From an uncultured Alphaproteobacteria bacterium (GTDB lineage Bacteria > Pseudomonadota > Alphaproteobacteria > RF32 > CAG-239): 64,000 nucleotides of DNA. Where the stretch lies: NCBI GenBank assembly GCA_944391515.1, contig CALXTW010000008.1:1-64000 (forward strand). The letters run 5' to 3'. Positions 1 through 8,086 of this stretch are shown here, one piece after another. The notes beneath the pieces are model-generated. The model had not been told where the DNA came from and searched no databases. It saw only the letters and a list, made by a program, of their open reading frames with translations. Numbering within the stretch: the stretch's first letter is position 1; the number at the start of each line of letters is the position of its first letter. The translations under genes were made by a program, and so were the position numbers.

Positions 1-54
1 ACTCGCTAGGTCTTTGTCCGCTCGGCTTTTCTCAAGCTCCGCTCCCCAGCGACA
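1..54 (-). ncRNA. Possible structured RNA, 5' part only, leaving the window
   Basis: This is the stretch just downstream of a near-consensus leftward promoter. It is visibly richer in G and C than the flanking AT-rich DNA. It can fold: CGCT near positions 4-7 pairs with AGCG near 48-51, and an inner GCTT/AAGC stem closes a five-base loop. No start codon with a ribosome site is visible. The composition and the strong promoter fit a stable RNA or an rRNA/tRNA leader, but I do not recognise a family, and the RNA would continue beyond the left edge. Confidence 0.25.
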
Positions 55-60
55 AGGGCG

Positions 61-89
61 TTTATATGTCATCATTTAGACATTGTCAA
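61..89 (-). promoter_or_regulatory. Strong sigma70-type promoter reading leftward
   Basis: On the minus strand TTGACA (84-89) and TATAAA (61-66) are separated by exactly 17 bases, almost the ideal housekeeping promoter. Transcription would start near position 54 and run off the left edge. Confidence 0.6.
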
Positions 90-224
90 CACAAAAAATA
101 AAAAATTTTTGATTTTTTTTCACTTTTTTTCTAAGCACCTGAATCTTTTAAAAAATTTTTTTAAAAAATTTCTTTTCTCTCTTGTTCGCTTATTTTCTTT
201 TTTTTAACTTTATAGACTTATTAT

Positions 225-253
225 GTATGCAATATATTGGTATAATTGCATAC
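225..253 (+). promoter_or_regulatory. Extended -10 promoter inside a perfect 9-bp dyad (operator)
   Basis: GTATGCAAT (225-233) and ATTGCATAC (245-253) are perfect inverted repeats with an 11-base spacer. The spacer contains TGG directly before TATAAT (241-246), an extended -10 element. The half-sites are 20 bases centre to centre, two helical turns, as expected for a dimeric repressor covering the promoter of the lipoprotein gene at 268. No good -35 box is seen. The regulator is unknown. Confidence 0.5.
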
Positions 254-267
254 TAAAGGTGATAATA

Positions 268-702
268 ATGCTAAAAAACAAATGGTTATCTCTAATTCTT
301 ATTATATTCCTCTCTGCTTGTGCCTCGGAAGAACGTCCGATTTTAAAGGGAGTCGATGGTTCCGTACTTCCGCCGGCCTTCGCTAGTTTTCCTGATATTC
401 CGTTTCCGGAACCCTCTTATATAGACATGGATGAAACAAGGACTTTAGGTAGTGGAAACAATTGGAATGGGAGTCTTATTTTTACAACGCCTTTCCCGGC
501 TGACGGAATTTATGATTTCTATGTCTCTGAAATGCCTAAATTAAATTGGTCTGAAGTGGCAGTGGTTCGTGCTAAAATAAGCCATATGACTTATTTAAGA
601 GATAGAAGAGCCGTGCAGATTCTTATAGAAAGACTCGATGATGACGAATCCTTGGTAACCATTACAGCTATCCCAAATGAGACTGGAGTCAGAGTAAAGT
701 AA
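268..702 (+). CDS. Small lipoprotein of unknown function
   Basis: The protein has 144 residues and a lipoprotein signal peptide: basic N-terminus, hydrophobic core and lipobox LSAC, so the mature protein begins at the Cys. The first in-frame ATG lies at 223, inside the promoter dyad; ATG 268, preceded by AAGGTGAT, is preferred because it gives a normal-length signal peptide. After a proline-rich linker there is a compact domain of about 90 residues containing FYVSEMPKLNW and a YLRDRRAVQI segment, of the alpha/beta type common in small envelope lipoproteins. I cannot name the family. It lies 15 bases upstream of the hydrolase-like gene and is probably cotranscribed with it from the dyad-controlled promoter. 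Confidence 0.7.
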   Translation: MLKNKWLSLILIIFLSACASEERPILKGVDGSVLPPAFASFPDIPFPEPSYIDMDETRTLGSGNNWNGSLIFTTPFPADGIYDFYVSEMPKLNWSEVAVVRAKISHMTYLRDRRAVQILIERLDDDESLVTITAIPNETGVRVK

Positions 703-717
703 AAATAGGAGTCGGTT

Positions 718-1563
718 ATGAGTTTTAATTTTTATACGCTCGGTGGAAGTCAATTTTGGGAAGATGTTTTCTATTATCAAAAATGGCGAATCCAGAGAAA
801 TTATAAAACCAAAAAGTATCGTCTGCTTGATAACTGGGACATTAGGCGTGCAGAAGGGACTTTTGATAACTGCAGAAGAGCCTTTTTGAAGTATATTGAG
901 GTGTTTCAACTTTCTCGCCAGAAAGGACATATGGTGATATTGCTACATGGACTCGGAGATAGCAAAAACATTTTCAAACCTTTATGGCGAGAAATAACTA
1001 AAAAAGGACTTTCTGCTGCAGCTCTCAATTATCCGTCAACCAGAAAAAGAATCGACGGACATGTTCGACAACTTGACTTCTTTATGAATCATCTGGAGGA
1101 CATTGATGAGGTTTCTTTTGTTACAAAGGGAATCGGGGGATTGATTTTGAGAAAACTTCTCTCTTTTGATTCTCCTTGGCGGCATAGAATAAAAATCCAA
1201 CATATTGTTGAAATTAATCCAACGAATTCCGATACTCTCTTATTTGAAAAAATGTCAAAATTTCAATTATGTAATCGCATTTTAGGACCAATTTTACAAG
1301 ACCTAACGCCTAAAAATATTGAGACAATTCCTCCATTCAAAGAACCTAATCGCGTAGGCATCATACAATATAATTCTTTATGGGCGCGAATCTCACAGTG
1401 GTTCCCTCAAAGCCTTCGGAAGTATTTTCCTCATGCAGAAAATACTAATCTAAATGAAATAAAAAATATCATAAGCATTAATGGATATCGTATTTGCCCG
1501 ATAAAGAATGAACAAGTGGTTTTGAAATGTGTGAAATTTTTAACTCAGGGAAAGTTTCGCTAA
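718..1563 (+). CDS. Alpha/beta-hydrolase-like protein lacking the nucleophile serine
   Basis: This 281-residue protein has no signal peptide. ATG 718 follows TAGGAG. The oxyanion-hole region HGLG (residues 77-80) and the following hydrophobic strands match the lipase/esterase alpha/beta-hydrolase fold. Where the nucleophile elbow GHSxGG should be, the sequence reads VTKGIGG (135-141), so the catalytic Ser is replaced by Gly138. It is therefore probably a non-catalytic relative with a binding role, unless another residue takes over. A poor C-terminal match to known hydrolases leaves the last 80 residues undescribed. It follows the lipoprotein gene by 15 bases and precedes the VirB6 block. Confidence 0.7.
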   Translation: MSFNFYTLGGSQFWEDVFYYQKWRIQRNYKTKKYRLLDNWDIRRAEGTFDNCRRAFLKYIEVFQLSRQKGHMVILLHGLGDSKNIFKPLWREITKKGLSAAALNYPSTRKRIDGHVRQLDFFMNHLEDIDEVSFVTKGIGGLILRKLLSFDSPWRHRIKIQHIVEINPTNSDTLLFEKMSKFQLCNRILGPILQDLTPKNIETIPPFKEPNRVGIIQYNSLWARISQWFPQSLRKYFPHAENTNLNEIKNIISINGYRICPIKNEQVVLKCVKFLTQGKFR

Positions 1564-1655
1564 TGAAAAAATCAAAAAACTGTAACAAATTTTTTTACTT
1601 TTTTGTGGTAGAATAAATATAGCTTGGAATAGAAGCTGGCAGAATCGGAGTAGAT

Positions 1656-1847
1656 ATGCGTACAATTTTGGTGAATATTATAATTTTTGCGGCAGTAATT
1701 GCCGTATGGTATTTTAACATTTTTGAAGTATTCACCATGAAATATGCGTTTTGGGTTGCTTTGATTTTGGTGATTGCGGTGCTGGGGCTTGCGCTGAAAG
1801 TGCTTGGGAATCCTTTTGCCGGAGGAGATAATGATGAAAATAGCTAA
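1656..1847 (+). CDS. Small membrane protein, first gene of the VirB6 block
   Basis: The protein has 63 residues. The first 27 are hydrophobic, and a second hydrophobic segment covers about residues 30-52, so two membrane helices are likely. The C-terminus is polar (GGDNDENS). GGAG lies eight bases before ATG 1656. The stop codon overlaps the start of the next gene and the Shine-Dalgarno of that gene lies inside this coding region, which indicates translational coupling. No family is recognised. Its position suggests an accessory inner-membrane subunit of the secretion channel. Confidence 0.7.
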   Translation: MRTILVNIIIFAAVIAVWYFNIFEVFTMKYAFWVALILVIAVLGLALKVLGNPFAGGDNDENS

Positions 1848-4638
1848 TATAATTAAATTTACCTCCCTTGCCGTTTTGGGGACTTGGATGCTTGTTGCTC
1901 CAAGCTCTAATGCTTTTGCCGCAAATCAACAAGTTGAAGATGAAGTGCATAAAAGAGTGAACTCTATAATGCAAAAAACGACAGATTCTACCGGTGCTAA
2001 AAAATTAAAAAATGAAGAATTGGCAATTAAAAGAGGAGAGCTAACATCTAAAGTTAATGAACTCAAGGCTGAATATAAAAAAAATATAACCAGCATTGAA
2101 AGTTACCAAAAACAACTAAAAGGTATTGTTGAAAAAGCCCATGAAATTGAAGAAGAAATTAGCACCTTTGTTTGGACAGGTGTTGCGTCCGGCTTAATTG
2201 TTTTAGCTACAGGAGCTCTGCTGGCATTAGGGACGGTAACCACCGGTGGTATTCTACCTATTCTTATCGGTATTATCGGCGCTGCTGGCTCTTATTATGG
2301 TTATCAAGCTGAAAATGATCCAGAAAAATTACGCTCTATGGTAAATGGTAGCTACACTTGGGCAACCAAGCAATTAATGGAAAAAACAGTTCAGATTGAC
2401 TTAACTAAAATTACTAATATTGATTTATCTCAAGTTACGGACCCAAAACAAAAATCTCAACTACAATCTGTTATGGCTAAGACTTCGGGCATTGTAGCAG
2501 AATACAATTCAATTGCTACCAAGTTAAATACTTTAGCTCAAAGTGCTTTAAAATCAGCAATGGATTTAGATCAAAAAATTGACGAACTTAATTCAATGCC
2601 TTTAACAATTGGTGCAGGACAAGAGTTATATACATATCAAGTTTGGGGAAAAGATACCCAAGGAAAACCTGTATTACTTAGTGAGTTTTATTTTGTGATG
2701 GATAAAGATGGCTCCTTAAACTCTATCGGGGGTGTTTCAAGAGGCTGCATTCCGTTACCAGCCAAATTAGCAGAAGCCCAAAGTTGTATTTATTGCCCAT
2801 TATTTAAAACTATTTTTAATGCAGCTCAAAGTATGTCTACAAAATCATATGATAAGTTGGCATCCCCGATTGCTAATATCTTACTCATTGGTTTTGCGTT
2901 AATTATCGCTTTTATGGTTCTTAAAAGTGTGAGTTCCTTTACTAAACAAGATGCGCCAAAATTCATTACTGAATTATTGGTAAATATGTTTAAGGTATTG
3001 GTAGCTTATTATATGCTCAAAAATTCGAGTGTCGTTTACGGGTACATTATCGGCCCTGTTCTAAAAGCCGGATTTGAATTTGGTTCAAGTCTTCTCTTTG
3101 CTACAGATAATAACTATCTTTCTTCTTGCGCGGCAATGAAGCTTCCGGCAAATCCGATGCCTGGAGTTATGCCTGCATATCTCTATACCAACCTCGACTG
3201 TTTTATCCGTGCTGTACAAGCAGAAGTAGCTGTTCCGCAAAGTATTGGCTCTTCATTAATGTGTATTGCCAGAAACGCAGGAAAAGTCAGTATTGGCCCA
3301 TTAAGAAACGTTATGTGGGATTTTGGCATGATGTTCCAAGGATTTGCTATTTGGGTAATGGGATGGATTATTTCTTTAGCTTTTGCTTTCTATTTGATTG
3401 ATGCAACAATTCAATTAGGTATTCTTGGAGCTTTGATGCCTTTCTTAATTGCATGTTGGCCTTTCAAAGTAACAAATTCATACACCAAAAAAGGTTGGGG
3501 TATGTTTATGAATACTTTCTTTGTTTATGTATTTATGGGATTAGTCGTTAGCATAAATGTTGAACTTTTAGGACAAGGATTAACCGGAGCATCTGGTGGA
3601 TTTGATGCTGTTGAAGATGCGATTAATGGTAACGATATTTCTACTTTGAGAGACTTGTTAGATATTGGTTTTGCCGGTTTCTTGGTCTTAGTTGCATGCT
3701 GTTTGTTTGCATTTAAGTTAACTGGTCAAGCCTCCTCTCTGGCCGGAACTATGGCCGGTGGTGGTGGACCTTCAATCGGTGCTAATATCGGCGGACTTGC
3801 TTATGGTACGGCAACAAAAGGTGTCCAAGGTACACTTAAAACAGGTCTTAAAGCAGGTAAAGCATTTAGTGATAAAACGGGTCTCACCGGCTTGTATAAT
3901 AAAGGTAAAGATGCTGTTTGGAATGGAGCCCTGAGCATGATTGGATTGGGTAGGAAAAGTGGTGCTGCAGGCAATAAAGCTGCGCAAAATTCTTTCAAAA
4001 AGTCTCAAACAGCTCCTGACGGCAGCACACCAACAAACAATAATTTAAATCCGTCTGTTCCAAACAACAGTACCCCAAATAATCAACCGGGTAATAATCC
4101 TGTTGCTCAAAATCAACTTAAGAAAATGTCTCAAGTTGGTTCTAGAGCTCAGACGCCGGCGACACCAAAGCCTGATACTCCCAATGCGCAAACGCAAAAT
4201 TCGGGAACAACTCCTCAAGCTTCTACGCAGCCGAAGCCAGCTGATGATGCACAACTCAGACAGCAATTGGAACAAGCTTATCAAAATACAGATAACGGCA
4301 AAGCTGGTCAACAAATGATAGATAATCAAGCTGCGGATGTTGCACAAAAGAAAAAAGTTGAGGCTGAAGCGCTAGGTAAAATGAATTACCATAATCGTCG
4401 TGCTGATGAATATTTGAAAAAATCTCAAACAGCAACAGATTCGGCTCAAAAGAAAAACTTTGAGAATTTGGCAAATGCTCAATTTGAAGAAGCTGTTAAA
4501 GCAGAAGCGGCTTACAATAAAGCTAAAGCTGACACATTGAAGTCTCAAAATGAGCTTAATGCAATTAAGCAAGAAAATGAGCGTGCCAAAAATGAGTTTG
4601 TTCAACAAGAATTAAACAAAAGAACGCAACCCAAATAA
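1834..4638 (+). CDS. VirB6-like channel protein 1 (signal peptide, coiled coil, polytopic)
   Basis: The protein has about 934 residues. ATG 1834 is chosen because GGAGGA (1821-1826) sits seven bases upstream; ATG 1831 is also possible. A Sec signal peptide ends near SNAFA, followed by an alpha-helical region, a hydrophobic hairpin around residues 115-160, then CIYC and a polytopic core (about residues 345-640) with the segments typical of VirB6/TrbL proteins, including GALMPFLIACWPF. The last 280 residues are hydrophilic: a Pro/Asn/Gln-rich linker and an Ala/Glu/Lys coiled coil. VirB6 forms part of the inner-membrane T4SS channel. Large, signal-peptide-bearing VirB6 proteins in tandem are known from Rickettsiales. 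It is the first of four paralogues in one operon. Confidence 0.75.
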   Translation: MKIANIIKFTSLAVLGTWMLVAPSSNAFAANQQVEDEVHKRVNSIMQKTTDSTGAKKLKNEELAIKRGELTSKVNELKAEYKKNITSIESYQKQLKGIVEKAHEIEEEISTFVWTGVASGLIVLATGALLALGTVTTGGILPILIGIIGAAGSYYGYQAENDPEKLRSMVNGSYTWATKQLMEKTVQIDLTKITNIDLSQVTDPKQKSQLQSVMAKTSGIVAEYNSIATKLNTLAQSALKSAMDLDQKIDELNSMPLTIGAGQELYTYQVWGKDTQGKPVLLSEFYFVMDKDGSLNSIGGVSRGCIPLPAKLAEAQSCIYCPLFKTIFNAAQSMSTKSYDKLASPIANILLIGFALIIAFMVLKSVSSFTKQDAPKFITELLVNMFKVLVAYYMLKNSSVVYGYIIGPVLKAGFEFGSSLLFATDNNYLSSCAAMKLPANPMPGVMPAYLYTNLDCFIRAVQAEVAVPQSIGSSLMCIARNAGKVSIGPLRNVMWDFGMMFQGFAIWVMGWIISLAFAFYLIDATIQLGILGALMPFLIACWPFKVTNSYTKKGWGMFMNTFFVYVFMGLVVSINVELLGQGLTGASGGFDAVEDAINGNDISTLRDLLDIGFAGFLVLVACCLFAFKLTGQASSLAGTMAGGGGPSIGANIGGLAYGTATKGVQGTLKTGLKAGKAFSDKTGLTGLYNKGKDAVWNGALSMIGLGRKSGAAGNKAAQNSFKKSQTAPDGSTPTNNNLNPSVPNNSTPNNQPGNNPVAQNQLKKMSQVGSRAQTPATPKPDTPNAQTQNSGTTPQASTQPKPADDAQLRQQLEQAYQNTDNGKAGQQMIDNQAADVAQKKKVEAEALGKMNYHNRRADEYLKKSQTATDSAQKKNFENLANAQFEEAVKAEAAYNKAKADTLKSQNELNAIKQENERAKNEFVQQELNKRTQPK

Positions 4639-4656
4639 CAAAAGTGAGTAATCATT

Positions 4657-5973
4657 ATGTGGAAGCAAATTAACATAGCAAAAATTTTCAAGCTACTGAG
4701 TATCGCAGTAGTAGCTATGTTTATGCTTACTTCTTGTGGGGGAGACGAAAATGATACTAAACGTGCCGCGATGCAAGGAAATGAGATTAGCGCGGCAAAT
4801 GAACAAGCTACCTGTTGGCAGAATTTTATTATTGATACTTTATATGATAATATGGGTAAGGTTGCTTTAGGAACTTACAGTAAAATTACAAATGGCGCAT
4901 TGGTTTTTATGATGGTTGCCTTTGCTGTATGGTTATCCCTACGTTTGCTAAAACACGTTGGTTCCTTCACTGAAGAAAATCTCGGAGAGGTTTGGACCGA
5001 GATATCTAGGAAACTCTTTTTATGCCTTTTTTGTGGTTATTTAGCCTCCTCAACAGACGGGCTGCTGTATTTTATGGATATGATTGTTTTTCCGGTTTAT
5101 AATGCTTTTTTGGAATTTTCCAGCGCTCTTTTAGCCCAAGCAAGTGTAACATCTACTAATTATCAAGACCTGTCTGTGTTTGGCTTTAAATTTTCCAGTG
5201 GAGAGCCTATTATTTGCAAAGCTTCATCGGTTGTTAAAAGCACTTCTTTAGATGGTTTTCCCAGTGCTCCTAAAGAAATGATGAATTGTATGGTGTGTGC
5301 AATGAACGACCGTATGAATTTGGGACTTACAATGGCTTATAAAGTATTGAAAGCTCCAGGTTTTATGGCTACAATTGTCGGCTTGATGATTATTGCTTGC
5401 TTTACTTTTGTAAAATTGGGATTTGTTTTTTACTTGGTCGATTCAATCTTTCGATTTACAGTTATGGTTGTTATGCTCCCTATTCTCATTATGGGATATC
5501 CTTTTAAGTTGACTCATTCTTGGCTCAAACAGGGTTTCTTAACAATGATTAACTCGGCCGGCTTTATGATGTTTATTGCTTTTATGATTGCCATAACTCT
5601 ATTGGCATTAGAACAAGTTATTATTGATAACAGAAATATCTTTATTGATGGAAATGATGAACAGTCCTTTAAAGAATTTAGCGTACCGTTTATGTGTTTA
5701 TTGATGATTGGTTTCTTAATCGTATCTTCTATAGATTTAGCTAAACAAGTTACTGATTCTCTCGTCGGAGGTAACTCTGGAGGTAGCTTTAATGAAAAAG
5801 CTAAAGCTACTATCGTTGGCGGAGCTAAACTTACAGGTATGGTGGCTGGTTGGTTTGGTATGAAAATTTTAACACATACTTCTATGGGCAAAAAAGCCTT
5901 AGAAAAATACCAAGCTGGTAAATCTAAAGTCGAAAACTTTAGAGCTAAAATGAATAATTTTAGGGGAGGATAG
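4657..5973 (+). CDS. VirB6-like channel protein 2, a predicted lipoprotein
   Basis: The protein has 438 residues. It begins with a lipoprotein signal peptide (lipobox LTSC, Cys27), then a short polar stretch and a polytopic core with about six hydrophobic segments, including a VVMLPILIMGYPF segment aligned with the corresponding part of the neighbouring VirB6 proteins. It is the only one of the four paralogues without the CxxC pair in front of the first core helix, and it has almost no soluble extension. A lipobox on a polytopic VirB6 protein is unusual: the N-terminus would be periplasmic and lipid-anchored. It is 18 bases downstream of VirB6-1 and 5 bases upstream of VirB6-3. Confidence 0.7.
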   Translation: MWKQINIAKIFKLLSIAVVAMFMLTSCGGDENDTKRAAMQGNEISAANEQATCWQNFIIDTLYDNMGKVALGTYSKITNGALVFMMVAFAVWLSLRLLKHVGSFTEENLGEVWTEISRKLFLCLFCGYLASSTDGLLYFMDMIVFPVYNAFLEFSSALLAQASVTSTNYQDLSVFGFKFSSGEPIICKASSVVKSTSLDGFPSAPKEMMNCMVCAMNDRMNLGLTMAYKVLKAPGFMATIVGLMIIACFTFVKLGFVFYLVDSIFRFTVMVVMLPILIMGYPFKLTHSWLKQGFLTMINSAGFMMFIAFMIAITLLALEQVIIDNRNIFIDGNDEQSFKEFSVPFMCLLMIGFLIVSSIDLAKQVTDSLVGGNSGGSFNEKAKATIVGGAKLTGMVAGWFGMKILTHTSMGKKALEKYQAGKSKVENFRAKMNNFRGG

Positions 5974-5978
5974 ATAAT

Positions 5979-8078
5979 ATGAATAAACTCCTAAAATTAA
6001 ATAAACTTTTTTGGTCTTGTATCTCATTGGTTTTAGCATGTATTTCACATGCTCAAGCTATGGATCATTCAGATTATTGCGGTTTTATGGAAAATAATTT
6101 GGATGTTTATTATGGTCAACTGAGTTCATCTGCATCACATATTGCAGAAAACTTTGATTCTGAAGAAACAAAAGCCAAAAAAAATGATCTTAAAAAGACA
6201 GAAGATAAAGTTAAAGATTTTTGTAAACGCTTAGAAAAACATTTAAAAAATATACCTGATAACAAAAAATATAAAGATTTTGATGATGAAGTATATCGTC
6301 AACAAGACTGGTTTGTCAGACGTAATGTAGAAAATTATGATTTATATAATAGTCGTTTTGAAAAAATATTAGAAAACAACCCTGAATTTAAAAAAGAATA
6401 TGAAGAATTGCAACTTGAACATAACAAAATATATGATGAAATCAAACAACTTGAGAAAGAACAACTAAATAAACATCAAAATGCCGTTAAAGCTGGAGAA
6501 TATCAGCCTTGCGGAGATCAATATCCTTATGGCTGTCCTAAAGGTCAGAGTTGTTTTTGGGAAGATAATCTTCAAGTATCCTACGGATCTTCGATTACAG
6601 GAAACTATGGAACTAGCGGCACAACTAAAACTAAGCGACCTGTTTGTTTAGATCCTAACAGCAAAAGAGCTAAAGAACTTGTTGCTGTTAAACAGGGCGA
6701 AGAAACGATTAAGACTGTTGAAACAACCACTGTAGGATTTGGTTCATCTAAAACAATTACAAATGAACAAGGAAAGGTAAAAGTATTAAGCGGCACTAAA
6801 ATTACTAGAGGTGACAACGCCAAGTGTCGCATTGATGATATGCAACAACAATATCAATCAACTTGTTATTCTTGTAAAATAATATTAACGCTTATTACTT
6901 CTTTTATGAATGCTTGTGGTAAAGTATATGATTTAACGCGTGAGGCCGGAAGCAAGCTATTGGTTATCGGTTCTTTATTCTGGCTGGCAGCTTTTTCTCT
7001 TAAATTGGTTTCAGCCTTTACCAATCAAGAACCTATGCAAATTGCAAATACGCTTCTTATCTTTATGTTTAAGGTTGCGGCCGCTTATATTGTGATTAAC
7101 GTGGGAATCGGCGCCATTGTCGATTTGTTTGTAAATCCACTATTGGGTGCCGGTGCCGATTATGGTTTAGGATTACTGCAAGCTGCAAATCAAGGAATTA
7201 TTAATGTTCCTACCTCTTCTAGTTTCCCTTATCAAGGTTCTGAAATTATAGATTCCAATGTTATTAATAAAATTATGGCTCTGGCTGAAGGCATTGATAA
7301 AACGGTATCAACCAATTTGGTTATCGGACATGCTCTAACTTGCCATTCTTTTAATGCGGGTATGATTACTCTTGTTGATACTGAAGCTTTGGGTGTGTCC
7401 ATTACTTTAAGAATTCCTGATTTTTGGGTCTGGTTATGCGGTGCTGTAATTTGGTTTTGCGGATTTATGTTATCGTTCGGTGTAGGCTATTATTTGCTAG
7501 ATGTGTGTTTCAAAATCGGTTTTTGCATTATTGCATTACCAATTGTTATTGGACTTTGGCCTTTTGGTCCTACAAGCGATAAATTTAAGGCTTGTATGAG
7601 TATTATTTTACGCTCGGCCGCTCTGTTTGCATCTTTAGCTTTGGTCGTTTCTTATGCTCTATCTATTATTAGTGCTTCTTTGGGGGATATAACAACCTTT
7701 TTCGCAAAAATAAAAGCTAATGATGCTGAATGGGTTGCTAACATGTTTTCAATCTTTAGCGCAAGCTTCATCATCATTCTGTTTGCTTACTTATATTCAA
7801 TTAAGCTGGTAGGAACTGCAACTGAGTACACTGGAAAATTCTTTGGAGATAGTGTTTTTGGAAATGCTTCACCAATTCACAGTAAAGCAACACAAATGAC
7901 TGACTTCGTTAAACAAAAAGCTATGCAACCGGTGAAGTATGCCGGAGGGGTGGTCGCGCATCAAACGACAAGAGCGGCTGTTGCGGTTGCTGCAGCCCCA
8001 GTTAATTACTTAAAAAATAGGTTTAGTCGCTCTAAAAAATCTTCAAAAGAAGATTCCAAAGAAAAAGATAAAAAATAG
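5979..8078 (+). CDS. VirB6-like channel protein 3
   Basis: The protein has 699 residues. The signal peptide is cleaved near SHAQA. A Lys/Glu-rich helical region follows (about residues 55-165), then a Cys-containing segment (CGDQYPYGCPKGQSC), then CYSC just before the polytopic VirB6 core (about residues 300-625) with hydrophobic segments and the conserved IALPIVIGLWPF stretch. The C-terminal 70 residues are basic and probably cytoplasmic. GGGGAGG ends ten bases before the ATG, in the end of the previous gene. The core aligns by eye with VirB6-1 and VirB6-4 (KLLVIGSLFWLAAFSLKLVSAF). It probably forms part of a hetero-oligomeric inner-membrane channel. Confidence 0.75.
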   Translation: MNKLLKLNKLFWSCISLVLACISHAQAMDHSDYCGFMENNLDVYYGQLSSSASHIAENFDSEETKAKKNDLKKTEDKVKDFCKRLEKHLKNIPDNKKYKDFDDEVYRQQDWFVRRNVENYDLYNSRFEKILENNPEFKKEYEELQLEHNKIYDEIKQLEKEQLNKHQNAVKAGEYQPCGDQYPYGCPKGQSCFWEDNLQVSYGSSITGNYGTSGTTKTKRPVCLDPNSKRAKELVAVKQGEETIKTVETTTVGFGSSKTITNEQGKVKVLSGTKITRGDNAKCRIDDMQQQYQSTCYSCKIILTLITSFMNACGKVYDLTREAGSKLLVIGSLFWLAAFSLKLVSAFTNQEPMQIANTLLIFMFKVAAAYIVINVGIGAIVDLFVNPLLGAGADYGLGLLQAANQGIINVPTSSSFPYQGSEIIDSNVINKIMALAEGIDKTVSTNLVIGHALTCHSFNAGMITLVDTEALGVSITLRIPDFWVWLCGAVIWFCGFMLSFGVGYYLLDVCFKIGFCIIALPIVIGLWPFGPTSDKFKACMSIILRSAALFASLALVVSYALSIISASLGDITTFFAKIKANDAEWVANMFSIFSASFIIILFAYLYSIKLVGTATEYTGKFFGDSVFGNASPIHSKATQMTDFVKQKAMQPVKYAGGVVAHQTTRAAVAVAAAPVNYLKNRFSRSKKSSKEDSKEKDKK

Positions 8079-8086
8079 GTGCTGAG

